From assembly GCA_035689345.1 (NCBI GenBank), contig DASSLR010000010.1, forward strand, positions 1 to 20,358: a DNA stretch of 20,358 bases. The letters are read 5' to 3'. The stretch is from CF-118 sp035689345. Its GTDB lineage: Bacteria; Chloroflexota; Dormibacteria; Dormibacterales; Dormibacteraceae. A program made the translations under genes and the position numbers. This document shows positions 7,135 to 14,488 of the stretch, in pieces (the stretch's first letter is position 1; each line of letters begins with the position of its first letter). A model generated the notes under the pieces. That model was not told where the DNA came from and ran no database searches. It saw only the letters and a list, made by a program, of their open reading frames with translations.

Positions 7135-7163
7135 GGAGGGCGGATGCGCACTTCACGCCCTCC
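7135..7163 (-). promoter_or_regulatory. Intercistronic stem-loop between solute-binding protein and permease genes
   Basis: GGAGGGCG (7135-7142), 13-nt loop, CGCCCTCC (7156-7163). A smaller palindrome CAAAC-CTA-GTTTG follows at 7116-7128, next to the permease start. Stem-loops at this place in ABC operons commonly stabilise the upstream binding-protein mRNA or attenuate the permease genes, giving binding protein in excess. No T tract is visible, so full termination is unlikely. Confidence 0.5.
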
Positions 7164-7178
7164 CCTCCACTGCCTGCA

Positions 7179-8858
7179 CTAGCTCGTCTTGTAGAGATGC
7201 GTGAGCGTGATCTCCCAGTCGGGGAGGTTCCACGGCGCCGGAGCGGCGTAAGGATCGTCCTTGGTGGGCCAGCCGGCGAAGTCCTTGGTCGAGTACTGGT
7301 ACCACGCGACGCCCTCGGTGACCGGGATGACCGGAACATCCTCGAGCATCACGGCCTCGACCTGCTTGATGATGTCGTGCTGCTTGCCGGAGTCGGCCGT
7401 GGCGCCGAACTGGTCGAGCAGCGTGTCCACCGCCGAGTTCTTGTAGCGGCCGTAGTCGCCCGCCGCCGACTGGCCGATGGGCGCGGTCGTGCCGCTGTGC
7501 AGCGTGTTGCGCAGCTCGTAATACGGCGTCGGGCCCGGCGAGGTGTTGAGCGAGCCGTACGCGAGCTGGAAGTCGCCGTTGAACAGCTTGTCGAAGTAGG
7601 CCTGGCTGTCGAGGTTGTCGGCCTTCAGCTCGATGCCGACCTGCTTCAAGTTGTCCTGGATCACCTGCACCGAGGCGACCCAGTCCGTATAGCCCGCGAT
7701 GTCGATGATCGAGAAGGACAGCTTCTTACCGGACGAGTCGGCGTAGATGCCGTCACCACCCTTCGTGAAGCCGGCCTGCTGCAGGAGGCTCGCCGCCTTG
7801 GTGGGATTGAACTTGTAGGCGTACTTGTCGGATTGCGACTTGTCGATCCAGCTGTCGAACGTCGGCGACAGCACACCTGTCTGGTTGCCCGCCGGCTCGT
7901 AGCCTGACTCACCCTTCTTGGAGACGTCGTCGCGATTGATGCTGTAGGCGATCGCCTGGCGCACGAGCTTGTTGTCCAGGGGCGCGATCGTGGTGTTGAA
8001 CCAGATGTTGATGTTGTCGATGGGCGGGAACCAGTAGTGGTTGTGCTGCGGGTCCTTGGCCACGTAGTACGTGTCGATGTTGGGGATGTACTGGCCGCCC
8101 CACTGGGCCTGGCCCGCGGCGAGGAACGCGTTGGCCGGGTCGTTGTCGAGGAACGCCGGGTAGTTGACCGTCTGCAGGTGCGGCAGGCCCTTCTGCCAGT
8201 AGTTGGGGTTGCGCGTGAACTGGATGTTCTGCCCCGTGCAGGCGCTCATCGTGAAGGGGCCGGTCCCGACGGGCTTGTCGACCTTCTGCGTCGTGGGGTC
8301 GGAGTAGGTCGTCCAGATGTGCTGAGGCACGATCGCGGTCTGGCCGGCGATCTGGTAGAAGTTCGGCACCGCGGGCTGGCTGAAGGTCATGACGACCTTG
8401 TCCGTGCCCTGCGGCTGAACGTCCGACAGAACCGTCCAGTCCGACTGGAGGTCGAGCTCGGGGTGCTGTTTGAGCAGGTTGAACGAGTAGACGACGTCGG
8501 CCGCGCTGAAGTCCTGACCGTCGCTCCACTTCACGCCCGACCGGATCGTGAAGGTCAGCGTCTTGTTGTCGCTGCTCCACTTGTAGTCGCTGGCGAGCAT
8601 CGGCGTCTTGCGGTCGTTGAGTAGGTTGTCGTAGACCAGCGGCTCGTAAAGGATGCCGAAGGACTGGCCGTTGACCGACCCGTTGTACGGGTTGAAGTCG
8701 CACTGCCACAGCGCACCGCTTTCGTTGTCGATGGTCAGCGTGCCGCCGACCGCGATATTTGTGCTGCTGCTCGACGACGTGCCGCACGCGCTGACGGCAA
8801 GCGTCAGCGTCGCCAGCGTGGCCGCCCATGCCCGCAAACCACCGTTCATCTTCCGCAT
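7179..8858 (-). CDS. Family 5 extracellular solute-binding lipoprotein
   Basis: 559 aa from ATG at 8858. An ATG at 8885 overlaps the ROK stop as ATGA, and one at 8849 also reads well; GGAGGG 11 nt upstream favours 8858. The N-terminus is a lipoprotein signal: basic start (MRKMNGGLR), Ala/Leu core, lipobox VSAC, then a Ser-rich linker (GTSSSSST). Length and blocks are those of SBP_bac_5, including the early block with ADVVYSFN (about 120-130) and the later VRQAIAYSINRDD stretch. It captures substrate outside the membrane and delivers it to the permeases. The family takes up peptides but also glycosides: the Vibrio chitin-oligosaccharide binding protein belongs to it. Beside ROK, GH4 and an amino-sugar kinase, an oligosaccharide is likely, but sequence alone does not prove it. 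Confidence 0.92.
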   Translation of the reverse strand: MRKMNGGLRAWAATLATLTLAVSACGTSSSSSTNIAVGGTLTIDNESGALWQCDFNPYNGSVNGQSFGILYEPLVYDNLLNDRKTPMLASDYKWSSDNKTLTFTIRSGVKWSDGQDFSAADVVYSFNLLKQHPELDLQSDWTVLSDVQPQGTDKVVMTFSQPAVPNFYQIAGQTAIVPQHIWTTYSDPTTQKVDKPVGTGPFTMSACTGQNIQFTRNPNYWQKGLPHLQTVNYPAFLDNDPANAFLAAGQAQWGGQYIPNIDTYYVAKDPQHNHYWFPPIDNINIWFNTTIAPLDNKLVRQAIAYSINRDDVSKKGESGYEPAGNQTGVLSPTFDSWIDKSQSDKYAYKFNPTKAASLLQQAGFTKGGDGIYADSSGKKLSFSIIDIAGYTDWVASVQVIQDNLKQVGIELKADNLDSQAYFDKLFNGDFQLAYGSLNTSPGPTPYYELRNTLHSGTTAPIGQSAAGDYGRYKNSAVDTLLDQFGATADSGKQHDIIKQVEAVMLEDVPVIPVTEGVAWYQYSTKDFAGWPTKDDPYAAPAPWNLPDWEITLTHLYKTS

Positions 8859-8881
8859 ACCTCCCATATCCCTCCGATATC

Positions 8882-10138
8882 TCATCCGGCACCCACGGCC
8901 ACACGGCCGGGCGCTCGATGGAAGACCCTTTCCTGCGCGACCTCGAGCGCGGTCGCGATGGCGCCCTGGAGGACCGCGTCCTCACCGAGGGCCGAAACCG
9001 CCACGCGGGGGCGGAACGGAAGCAGCTGACGCAGCTCCTGCTCGATCGGTTCGAGCAGGAGGTCGCCGTTGCGGCCGATGCCTCCGCCCAGGACCACGAG
9101 CTCCGGGTCGAGCACCGGCGTGATCGTGGCGATGGCCATGGCCAGCAGCTGCGCCTCTTTGCGCACGACCTTCCTGGCCTGCGGGTCACCGCGCTTGGCG
9201 GCCGCGAACACCTTCTCGGCCGTCGTGCCCGACGCGACACCGAGCTTCTTGGCATTGCGCACGACACCGGCCGCCGCGGCGGCCTCCTCGAACGCCCCAC
9301 GCCGCCGGTTGGCGGGGTCGCGCGGGTCCCCCAGGCCCAGGGGCAGGTAGGCGACCTCCCCTGCCGCGCCGTGCGCGCCGCGGTAGAGGTGGCCGTCCAT
9401 GACAAGCGCCATGCCGATGCCTGTGCCGACCGCCAGGAACACGAAGCTGTTCGCGCTGCGGCCGTGGCCGTGCTCGCGCTCGGCCAGGGCGGCGAGGTTG
9501 ACGTCGTTCTCGAACGTCACGTTCGTGCCCAGCTCCTCGCGCACGGCCTCGACCAGCCCATGCCGGCCCCAGCCGGGCAGGTTCGGCGCCATGGCGACGT
9601 AGCCGTGCACCGGGTCGAACACGCCGGGGCTTCCCAGCACCGCCTGGGTGACGTCGGGCCAGCGCACGCCCGCCTCGGCCGCGAGCCTCCGGGCGATGGC
9701 GCCGATCTGCCCGATCAGGGTCTTGGCGCTGCCGACGCGAGCGCGTTCGTCGCGCCGCGCCACGACGGTGCCCGCGATGTTGGCGATGCCGGCGCGCACC
9801 CACACCCTTCCGACGTCGATGCCCGCGACCCAGCCGGCGCGAGGATTGAGCTCGTACAGCAGGGCGCTGGGCCCGCGCTCGCCGCGAGAGCGCCCGACCT
9901 CACGCACGAGCTGCGCGTCGAGCAGCCCGGTCAGGGCCAGCGAGACCGTGGGCTTCGACAGCCCGCTCACCCTCGCCACCTGCGCGCGCGACAGAGGCCC
10001 GCCGCGGTGGATGAGCTCGAGCACGGACCTCTCGTTGATCGCCCGCAGCAGGCTCGGCGTGCCGGCCGTGATGCGACCGTCCCCGCGCAGGGGCCGGATC
10101 GATGGGCGTGAGGTTCGCGTCCGTGTGACCACGTCCAT
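8882..10138 (-). CDS. ROK-family transcriptional regulator (CsnR/NagC/XylR-like)
   Basis: 418 aa. A winged helix at about 25-95, with the recognition segment GLSKPTVSLALTGL (59-72), precedes a ROK sugar-kinase-like domain (GIDVG at about 106-110, END in FENDVNLAALAE, GTGIGMALV). In classical ROK proteins the zinc site reads CxCGxxGCxE after a GEIGH block; here the block is GEVAYLPLG followed by a Pro/Arg stretch without any of the cysteines, so the zinc site is lost. This zinc-less form looks like a recognisable actinobacterial subtype. Probably a repressor relieved by a sugar or sugar phosphate. The gene begins 5 nt from a palindrome lying over its own promoter, so negative autoregulation, extending to the downstream transporter genes, is likely. 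The next gene starts 23 nt after its stop. Confidence 0.9.
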   Translation of the reverse strand: MDVVTRTRTSRPSIRPLRGDGRITAGTPSLLRAINERSVLELIHRGGPLSRAQVARVSGLSKPTVSLALTGLLDAQLVREVGRSRGERGPSALLYELNPRAGWVAGIDVGRVWVRAGIANIAGTVVARRDERARVGSAKTLIGQIGAIARRLAAEAGVRWPDVTQAVLGSPGVFDPVHGYVAMAPNLPGWGRHGLVEAVREELGTNVTFENDVNLAALAEREHGHGRSANSFVFLAVGTGIGMALVMDGHLYRGAHGAAGEVAYLPLGLGDPRDPANRRRGAFEEAAAAAGVVRNAKKLGVASGTTAEKVFAAAKRGDPQARKVVRKEAQLLAMAIATITPVLDPELVVLGGGIGRNGDLLLEPIEQELRQLLPFRPRVAVSALGEDAVLQGAIATALEVAQERVFHRAPGRVAVGAG

Positions 10139-10142
10139 AGTT

Positions 10143-10155
10143 AGGAAGAATTCCT
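10143..10155. promoter_or_regulatory. Predicted ROK operator AGGAA-GAA-TTCCT
   Basis: Perfect 5+5 palindrome with a 3-base spacer, extended to a near palindrome GTTAGGAAGAATTCCTTAC (10140-10158). Half-sites and spacing equal the operator I recall for the Streptomyces ROK repressor CsnR (AGGAAACTTTCCT). It lies between the predicted -10 box and the start codon of the ROK gene, so binding would block transcription initiation. Confidence 0.7.
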
Positions 10156-10161
10156 TACAGA

Positions 10162-10190
10162 ACCTTAATCGTGGAGGGGGCTGCAGTCAA
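10162..10190 (-). promoter_or_regulatory. Predicted promoter of the ROK-ABC-proline dehydrogenase operon
   Basis: On the minus strand: -35 TTGACT (10190-10185), 17-nt spacer, -10 TAAGGT (10167-10162), matching TTGACA/TANNNT at ideal spacing. Initiation is expected near 10155, inside the palindrome at 10143-10155, leaving a leader of under 20 nt before the ATG at 10138. AAGGA within the palindrome may serve as Shine-Dalgarno. Confidence 0.65.
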
Positions 10191-10203
10191 GCGAAGAATC
10201 GGG

Positions 10204-11478
10204 TCAGTCCCGCCCGAAGAAGCGCGGCAGGTGCGCCCGGTTGGCTTCGAGCAGAGCGTCCAGCAGCCCGACGGCGACGTTGTACCGGCCCACCAGAGGG
10301 TTGGCGATCAGCGCCTTCAGGGCGGCGGCGCGGTCTCCATGGATCGCGGCCCGGACCGCAAGCCGCTCGTACGCCTTCACGTGCTGGACCAGCCCGAGCA
10401 GCTCCGGCGCGAGCGGCGCGAGCGGCTCCACGTGGGCGCCGTTCGAGTCGATCCGGGCCGGAATCTCCACCACCGCGTCATCTGGAAGATCCGGCAGCGC
10501 GCCGTCGTTGCGGACGTCTACCACCTGCAGGTCGCCGGTCCCTGCGTGCAGCGACGCGATGAGCTGGACGGCCGCCTCGCTGTAGTACGCCCCTCCCCTC
10601 TTCTCCAGCAGCTGCGGCTTTTCGGCGAGGTCGGGATCGCGGTACATCTGCAGCAGCGTCCGCTCGATGGCCATCACCTCGTCGGCGCGCGACCGCTTCG
10701 CCCCCGCAAGCTGCTCCGCCAGCACGGAGTCGGTGAAGTAGAAGTAGCGCAGGTAGTAGGAAGGGATGGCGGACAGGAGGCGGATGACGGAAGCCGGGCT
10801 CCCGATGTCCGCGCCGATCTCGTCCGCCGCCGATTCGATCAGGTCCGGCAGCCGGTCCACCCCGTCCACCCGGACCGCGCGCTCCCACGTCAGGTGATTC
10901 AGGCCCACGTGGTCGAGGGCCACCCGATCCGGCTCGACGCCCAGCCGCCGGGCGAAGCGCCGCTGGAACCCGATGGCGACGTTGCACAACCCGATGGCGC
11001 GGTGCCCCTCGTCGAGCAGCGCCTGCGTGACGATGCCGACCGGATTGGTGAAGTCCACCACCCAGGCCCCCTGCGCGCCCAGCCGCGCGGTGGTCTCAGC
11101 GATGTCGAGCACGACCGGCACGGTGCGCAGCGCTTTGGCAAAGCCGCCGGGCCCAGTCGTCTCCTGGCCGATGCAGCCGAACTCGAGCGGCAGCGTCTCG
11201 TCCACCAACCTCGCCGCTTGCCCGCCGACGCGGAGCTGAACGATGACGAAGCTCGCGCCGTCGATCGCCCGTTCGCGGTCAGACGTGAGCACGAGCCGGC
11301 CGTCCCAACCGCGCCTGGACAGGATTCGGCGGGCGAGCCCTCCGACAACCTCCAGTCGATCGGAGTCGATGTCGTGCAGCACGAGCTCGCCCACCGGCAG
11401 GCGATCGGCGTGATGCAAGAATCCTTCGACGAGCTCAGGCGTGTAGGTGCTGCCGCCGCCGACAACGGCCACTTTCAC
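10204..11478 (-). CDS. GH4-family 6-phospho-beta-glucosidase
   Basis: About 424 aa from GTG at 11478, which gives the family-typical N-terminus MKVAVVGGGSTYTPE; GTG at 11484 is possible. GH4 enzymes cleave (usually 6-phosphorylated) glycosides by an unusual NAD+ and Mn2+-dependent redox-elimination mechanism in the cytoplasm. Visible: Rossmann GGGST at the N-terminus, DFTNPVGIVT, GLCNVAIG with the metal-ligand cysteine, and DHVGLNHLTW with the metal-ligand histidine. GLCN rather than the CHS of alpha-type members argues for beta-specificity. PSYYLRYFYF and the C-terminal block HVKAYERLAVRAA with NPLVGRY are also family features. Its start lies about 35 nt from the divergent kinase start, and its stop is 65 nt before the ROK gene. 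If the kinase phosphorylates imported disaccharides, this enzyme would split the product; that link is inference. Confidence 0.92.
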   Translation of the reverse strand: MKVAVVGGGSTYTPELVEGFLHHADRLPVGELVLHDIDSDRLEVVGGLARRILSRRGWDGRLVLTSDRERAIDGASFVIVQLRVGGQAARLVDETLPLEFGCIGQETTGPGGFAKALRTVPVVLDIAETTARLGAQGAWVVDFTNPVGIVTQALLDEGHRAIGLCNVAIGFQRRFARRLGVEPDRVALDHVGLNHLTWERAVRVDGVDRLPDLIESAADEIGADIGSPASVIRLLSAIPSYYLRYFYFTDSVLAEQLAGAKRSRADEVMAIERTLLQMYRDPDLAEKPQLLEKRGGAYYSEAAVQLIASLHAGTGDLQVVDVRNDGALPDLPDDAVVEIPARIDSNGAHVEPLAPLAPELLGLVQHVKAYERLAVRAAIHGDRAAALKALIANPLVGRYNVAVGLLDALLEANRAHLPRFFGRD

Positions 11479-11502
11479 CGCCACGACGGGGCATCGTACG
11501 CC

Positions 11503-11508
11503 AGAATA
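11503..11508 (-). promoter_or_regulatory. Possible -10 box for the GH4 gene
   Basis: TATTCT on the minus strand (11508-11503) fits TANNNT and lies 24 nt before the chosen GTG start of the GH4 gene. No convincing -35 hexamer is seen at 16-18 nt upstream, where the degenerate operator lies. Confidence 0.35.
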
Positions 11509-11516
11509 GGCATGAA

Positions 11517-12530
11517 TTGTTAGAGAAGTTTCCAGATAGGCGCGCCCCAATCCTAGCGATCGACGCCGGCGCGTCCAAGGTGGACGCGGTCCTGCTCGCG
11601 CGGAACGGCGCGTTGCTCGGAGCAGCCCGGCATCACGCGTACGCCAACTTCAACCTCGGCCACCAGCCGCCGCTGGCGGCGCTCGACGAGGCCATCCGGC
11701 TCGCGGACGGGGCGGCCGCTCGCGCCCTACCGGTGGCCGACATCGGCGTCTACTGCATCGCCGGCGCGGACCTGCCCGTCGACGACGGCCGCATCTCCAG
11801 GCAGGTGAGCGGCCAGGGCTGGACGCGGAAGGTGATCCTTCGCAACGACACCTTCGCCGTGCTGCGCGCGGGCACGGACCGCGGATGGGGCGTCGCCGTC
11901 GTCGCGGGCAGCGGACTCAACTGCGCGGCGATCGGACCCGACCGCCGCGTGATCCGGTTCCCGTCGCTCGGCGACACCTCCGGCGATCGCGCGCACGGCG
12001 GCGGATGGCTCGGAAGCGCGGCCGTCGGCGCGGCCGTCAGGGGACGCGACGGGCGTGGGCCCCGCACCGACCTCGAAAGGCTGGTGCCCGAGCACTTCGG
12101 CATGGCTCGTCCGGCGAAGGTGATGGAGGCGATCTACGTCGGCGCGCTGTCCAGGGGACGGCTGCACGAGCTGGTGCCGATCGTCTTCAAGGCCGCGCGC
12201 GGCGGGGACGCCGTCTCGCGGGGGCTGATCGACGAGCTGGCCGACGAGGTGGTCGCCAACGCCAACGCCGCCATCCGCCGCCTGCGCATGGGCTCGCGAC
12301 ACTTCGAGGTCATCCTCGGCGGTGGCGTTTTTCGCAGCGGCGACGGCCGTTTGCTCAACCGCATCAAGAAGGGGATCACCGCCATCGCGCCGCACGCCGA
12401 GATGCGCCGGCTCGACGCTCCGCCGGTGCTCGGCGCGGCGCTGCTCGGCCTGGATGAGCTCCGAGCCGGCAAGGCCGCGCACGAACGGCTGCGCCGAGAG
12501 CTGACCGAAAAGGCCCTCACACCGCGCTAG
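11517..12530 (+). CDS. BadF/BadG/BcrA/BcrD-type N-acetylglucosamine or glucosamine kinase
   Basis: 337 aa. The start is TTG at 11517; the nearby ATG at 11512 runs into a stop at once, and no ATG or GTG lies closer to the conserved N-terminal strand. ASKHA-fold sugar kinase: phosphate loop LAIDAGASKVDAV (about 13-25), catalytic ND pair at 110-111, second phosphate loop VAGSGLNCAAIG (about 129-140), GDTSGDRAHGGGWLG (152-166) equivalent to the GDEGSG-type block of GlcNAc kinases, and C-terminal VILGGGVF. It transfers phosphate from ATP to an amino sugar or, as proposed for the equivalent CsnK in Streptomyces, acts on chitosan-derived sugars. It is divergent from GH4 and separate from the transporter operon; a degenerate operator lies over its 5' end. 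Substrate specificity is not readable. Confidence 0.85.
   Translation: MLEKFPDRRAPILAIDAGASKVDAVLLARNGALLGAARHHAYANFNLGHQPPLAALDEAIRLADGAAARALPVADIGVYCIAGADLPVDDGRISRQVSGQGWTRKVILRNDTFAVLRAGTDRGWGVAVVAGSGLNCAAIGPDRRVIRFPSLGDTSGDRAHGGGWLGSAAVGAAVRGRDGRGPRTDLERLVPEHFGMARPAKVMEAIYVGALSRGRLHELVPIVFKAARGGDAVSRGLIDELADEVVANANAAIRRLRMGSRHFEVILGGGVFRSGDGRLLNRIKKGITAIAPHAEMRRLDAPPVLGAALLGLDELRAGKAAHERLRRELTEKALTPR
11522..11534. promoter_or_regulatory. Degenerate ROK operator between GH4 and kinase
   Basis: The minus strand reads TGGAAACTTCTCT (11534-11522), matching the recalled CsnR operator AGGAAACTTTCCT at 10 of 13 positions, including the core GGAAACTT. It overlaps codons 2-6 of the kinase and lies upstream of the GH4 -10 box, so one site could affect both divergent genes. 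The second half-site is imperfect. Confidence 0.4.
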
Positions 12531-12535
12531 GCGTC

Positions 12536-12558
12536 CGCGGGGGACCTGATCCCCCGCG
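12536..12558. terminator. Bidirectional hairpin between convergent genes
   Basis: CGCGGGGGA (12536-12544), loop CCTGA, TCCCCCGCG (12550-12558). A 9-bp GC-rich stem fills the 31-nt gap between the kinase stop (plus) and the DUF72 stop (minus). It lacks T tracts, but its place between convergent genes suggests a shared terminator. Its core GCGGGGGA/TCCCCCGC also occurs in the hairpin at 2145-2174. Confidence 0.55.
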
Positions 12559-12561
12559 CCG

Positions 12562-13530
12562 TTAGGCCTGGTACTGCTTCAGCAGGTCCGCCAGCTGGAG
12601 CGCGTTGGTCGTGCCGTAGTTGCCCGAGCAGTTGTTCATCAGCGCGTGCACCTGCTTGGCAGACCGCGCCGCCTCCGCGATCCGAGGCGCCCAGTCCGCG
12701 AGCTCGTCCTCGTCGTACAGGTAGCGGAAGCGCTCGTTCGGCGGGATGTTCGGCTTCTCCCACAGGTCCGCGCGCCGGCCGTGAAACCGGAACACGGCGA
12801 GCTCGGGCGAGGTGACCGCGGCCACCGGCGGCACGGAGCTCTTGAAGCCCTGCGGCTCGTCGACCACGACGTAGGGGATCTTGTGATCGGTCAGGAAGCG
12901 CACGGTCCTCTCGGCGTTCTTCTCGTTGAACCATGAGCCGTGCCGGAACTCGACAGTCAGCTGCATGTCGCCGAGGCGTGACTTCGCGTCGAGGATGCGG
13001 TCGCGAGCCTCGCTGGACGGGAACACCCATCGCGGGAACTGCAGAAAGATCGCCCCGAGCCGGCCCCCGGCACGCAGCGGCTCCACGCCCTGCTTGAACG
13101 CGTTCCACACCTCGTCGTACAGCTCGGCCGGCAGGTCCTTGCCGTAGATGCGCGCCTTCTCCTTCAGCTTCTCCGGCAGCGCCTCGCGAATGTCCTTGGG
13201 CAGGCGCTTGACCTCGCTCGGTTGGCCGGTCATGAGCGCGTGCGCCTTCACGTCCATGACGAAGTCCTTCGGCGTCCGCTCCACCCACAGCTTCGACTGC
13301 TGCTCGCGCGGCAGCGCGTAGTACGTCGCGTCCACCTCGACCACGGGGAATCGCGTCGCGTAGTAACGCAGCCTTTCTTCGGCGGTCGTCGCGCCGTCGG
13401 GATAGAAGACCCCCTTCGCGACCATCGTGGGATCCGTCCACGAGGCGGTCCCCGTGCGGACCTCGCCGCCCTTGGCGACGTGTATGGGATGCGCGGCGGC
13501 CTCGATCACGGGCTCGGCCAGCGAGAGCAC
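12562..13530 (-). CDS. DUF72 (YecE-like) family protein
   Basis: 322 aa from GTG at 13530 (GTG at 13509 is an alternative; the first conserved strand, RTGTASWTDP, only begins at about residue 25). DUF72 proteins are TIM-barrel-like cytoplasmic proteins of unknown biochemical role, sometimes found near DNA or redox functions. Typical blocks: FYPDGATTAEERLRYYATRF (about 42-61), EVDATYYALP (65-74), LGAIFLQFP followed by WVF (about 158-170), LTVEFRHGSWF (190-200), RFHGRR (about 246-251), and the C-terminal MNNCSGNYGTTNA typical of the family. It is the last gene of the PPOX-R2lox-DUF72 operon, starting 22 nt after the R2lox stop. No defects seen. Reaction unknown. Confidence 0.88.
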   Translation of the reverse strand: MLSLAEPVIEAAAHPIHVAKGGEVRTGTASWTDPTMVAKGVFYPDGATTAEERLRYYATRFPVVEVDATYYALPREQQSKLWVERTPKDFVMDVKAHALMTGQPSEVKRLPKDIREALPEKLKEKARIYGKDLPAELYDEVWNAFKQGVEPLRAGGRLGAIFLQFPRWVFPSSEARDRILDAKSRLGDMQLTVEFRHGSWFNEKNAERTVRFLTDHKIPYVVVDEPQGFKSSVPPVAAVTSPELAVFRFHGRRADLWEKPNIPPNERFRYLYDEDELADWAPRIAEAARSAKQVHALMNNCSGNYGTTNALQLADLLKQYQA

Positions 13531-13552
13531 GTGGTCGAACCCTGGATCGTGC

Positions 13553-14473
13553 CTATCCAGCGGCTTCCTCCGCCACGAGGTCGGCGACGGCCGCGCGCTC
13601 GATCTCGGCCATGCTCTTGCCGCGGTCGCGTTCGAGCACCTTCATCCGTTTGTCGAACTGCGTGCTCGCGAAATCGAGATATGTCTCCATGCGCTGGCCG
13701 AAGGGCCCGTTGTCTTCGTCGTAGCCCTCCCAGAACTCGCTGATCACGCCCATCGCCGGACCGAGAAGCTCGTTCATGCGCAGGTTCATGACCTCCCACC
13801 CGCCGGGCGATTCGTTGATGAGGCGGTTGAGCAGGAAGACGCCGTAACGGATGTGCCGGCTCTCGTCTCGAGACACGAGCCGGATGCCGTCGAGCAAACC
13901 CGGCAGCTTGCCGTTGGCCTCGAGCGATTCGCGAAATCCGTGGTATCCCGTCTCCGCGAGCACGCCCTCGATGATCATGTTGTAGGTCACCGACGCGCGG
14001 ATCTGTGCTTCGGTCGAGCGGTCAGTCTTCAACGCGTTCAGCGCGGCGGGCAGCTCGACCAGGAAGAGGTGCCGGTAGCTCGGCGTCATGAACTTCTCGA
14101 GGTCTTCGCGCACGCCGATCTCGTCGAGCCAGCGGCGAAAAAACTCGACGTGCTTGGCCTCCTCCCAGAGGAACGATGTGAGGAACATCTCCTCTTCGAT
14201 CCGCCCTTCTTCGGCCACGGCCATGATCAGCGGCAGAAGATCGCTGGTCACTCCTTCCTCACCGGCCTGGAACAGCGCCACCGTGCGCAGAAGAAAGTCC
14301 CTCTCCGCCGCGTCGAAACCGGCCCAGTCCGATCTCTCGCGTGAGAAGTCGATGGCCTGAGGATCCCACGTGCCGAGGCGCTTGGCCTTCTGGAAGAGAC
14401 GCATGGGAATCGAATCCCAGTCGAGGCCCCGCTCGGTGATCGTCGCGTACCGGCCGGTGGGAGGAGCGCTCAA
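13553..14473 (-). CDS. R2-like ligand-binding oxidase (R2lox)
   Basis: 306 aa ferritin-fold protein related to ribonucleotide reductase R2 but of the R2lox family (Rv0233 type), which binds a Mn/Fe cofactor and a fatty-acid-like ligand. Metal ligands by motif: E72 (GEEGV), E105 and H108 (EEAKH), E169 (IIEG), E204 and H207 (DESRH). V75 and Y164 stand at the positions that form the valine-tyrosine ether crosslink in R2lox, and the tyrosine radical site of true R2 is not evident. So this is very likely not a class I RNR subunit; no NrdA gene is nearby. The start is TTG at 14473 because the ATG just upstream is blocked by a stop and RGLDWDSIP (15-23) is conserved. Expected physiological role: oxidation of a hydrophobic substrate, still unknown. 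Confidence 0.9.
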   Translation of the reverse strand: MSAPPTGRYATITERGLDWDSIPMRLFQKAKRLGTWDPQAIDFSRERSDWAGFDAAERDFLLRTVALFQAGEEGVTSDLLPLIMAVAEEGRIEEEMFLTSFLWEEAKHVEFFRRWLDEIGVREDLEKFMTPSYRHLFLVELPAALNALKTDRSTEAQIRASVTYNMIIEGVLAETGYHGFRESLEANGKLPGLLDGIRLVSRDESRHIRYGVFLLNRLINESPGGWEVMNLRMNELLGPAMGVISEFWEGYDEDNGPFGQRMETYLDFASTQFDKRMKVLERDRGKSMAEIERAAVADLVAEEAAG

Positions 14474-14488
14474 AACGTCCCCATCCTC

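Noticed and set aside
8828..10111. 427-codon plus-strand open frame opposite the ROK gene
   Set aside because: The minus frame has a helix-turn-helix and ROK motifs; the plus frame has none.
13553..14473. Ribonucleotide reductase small subunit (NrdB/NrdF)
   Set aside because: Val75/Tyr164 crosslink positions and the absence of a large-subunit gene indicate R2lox, not an RNR R2 protein.
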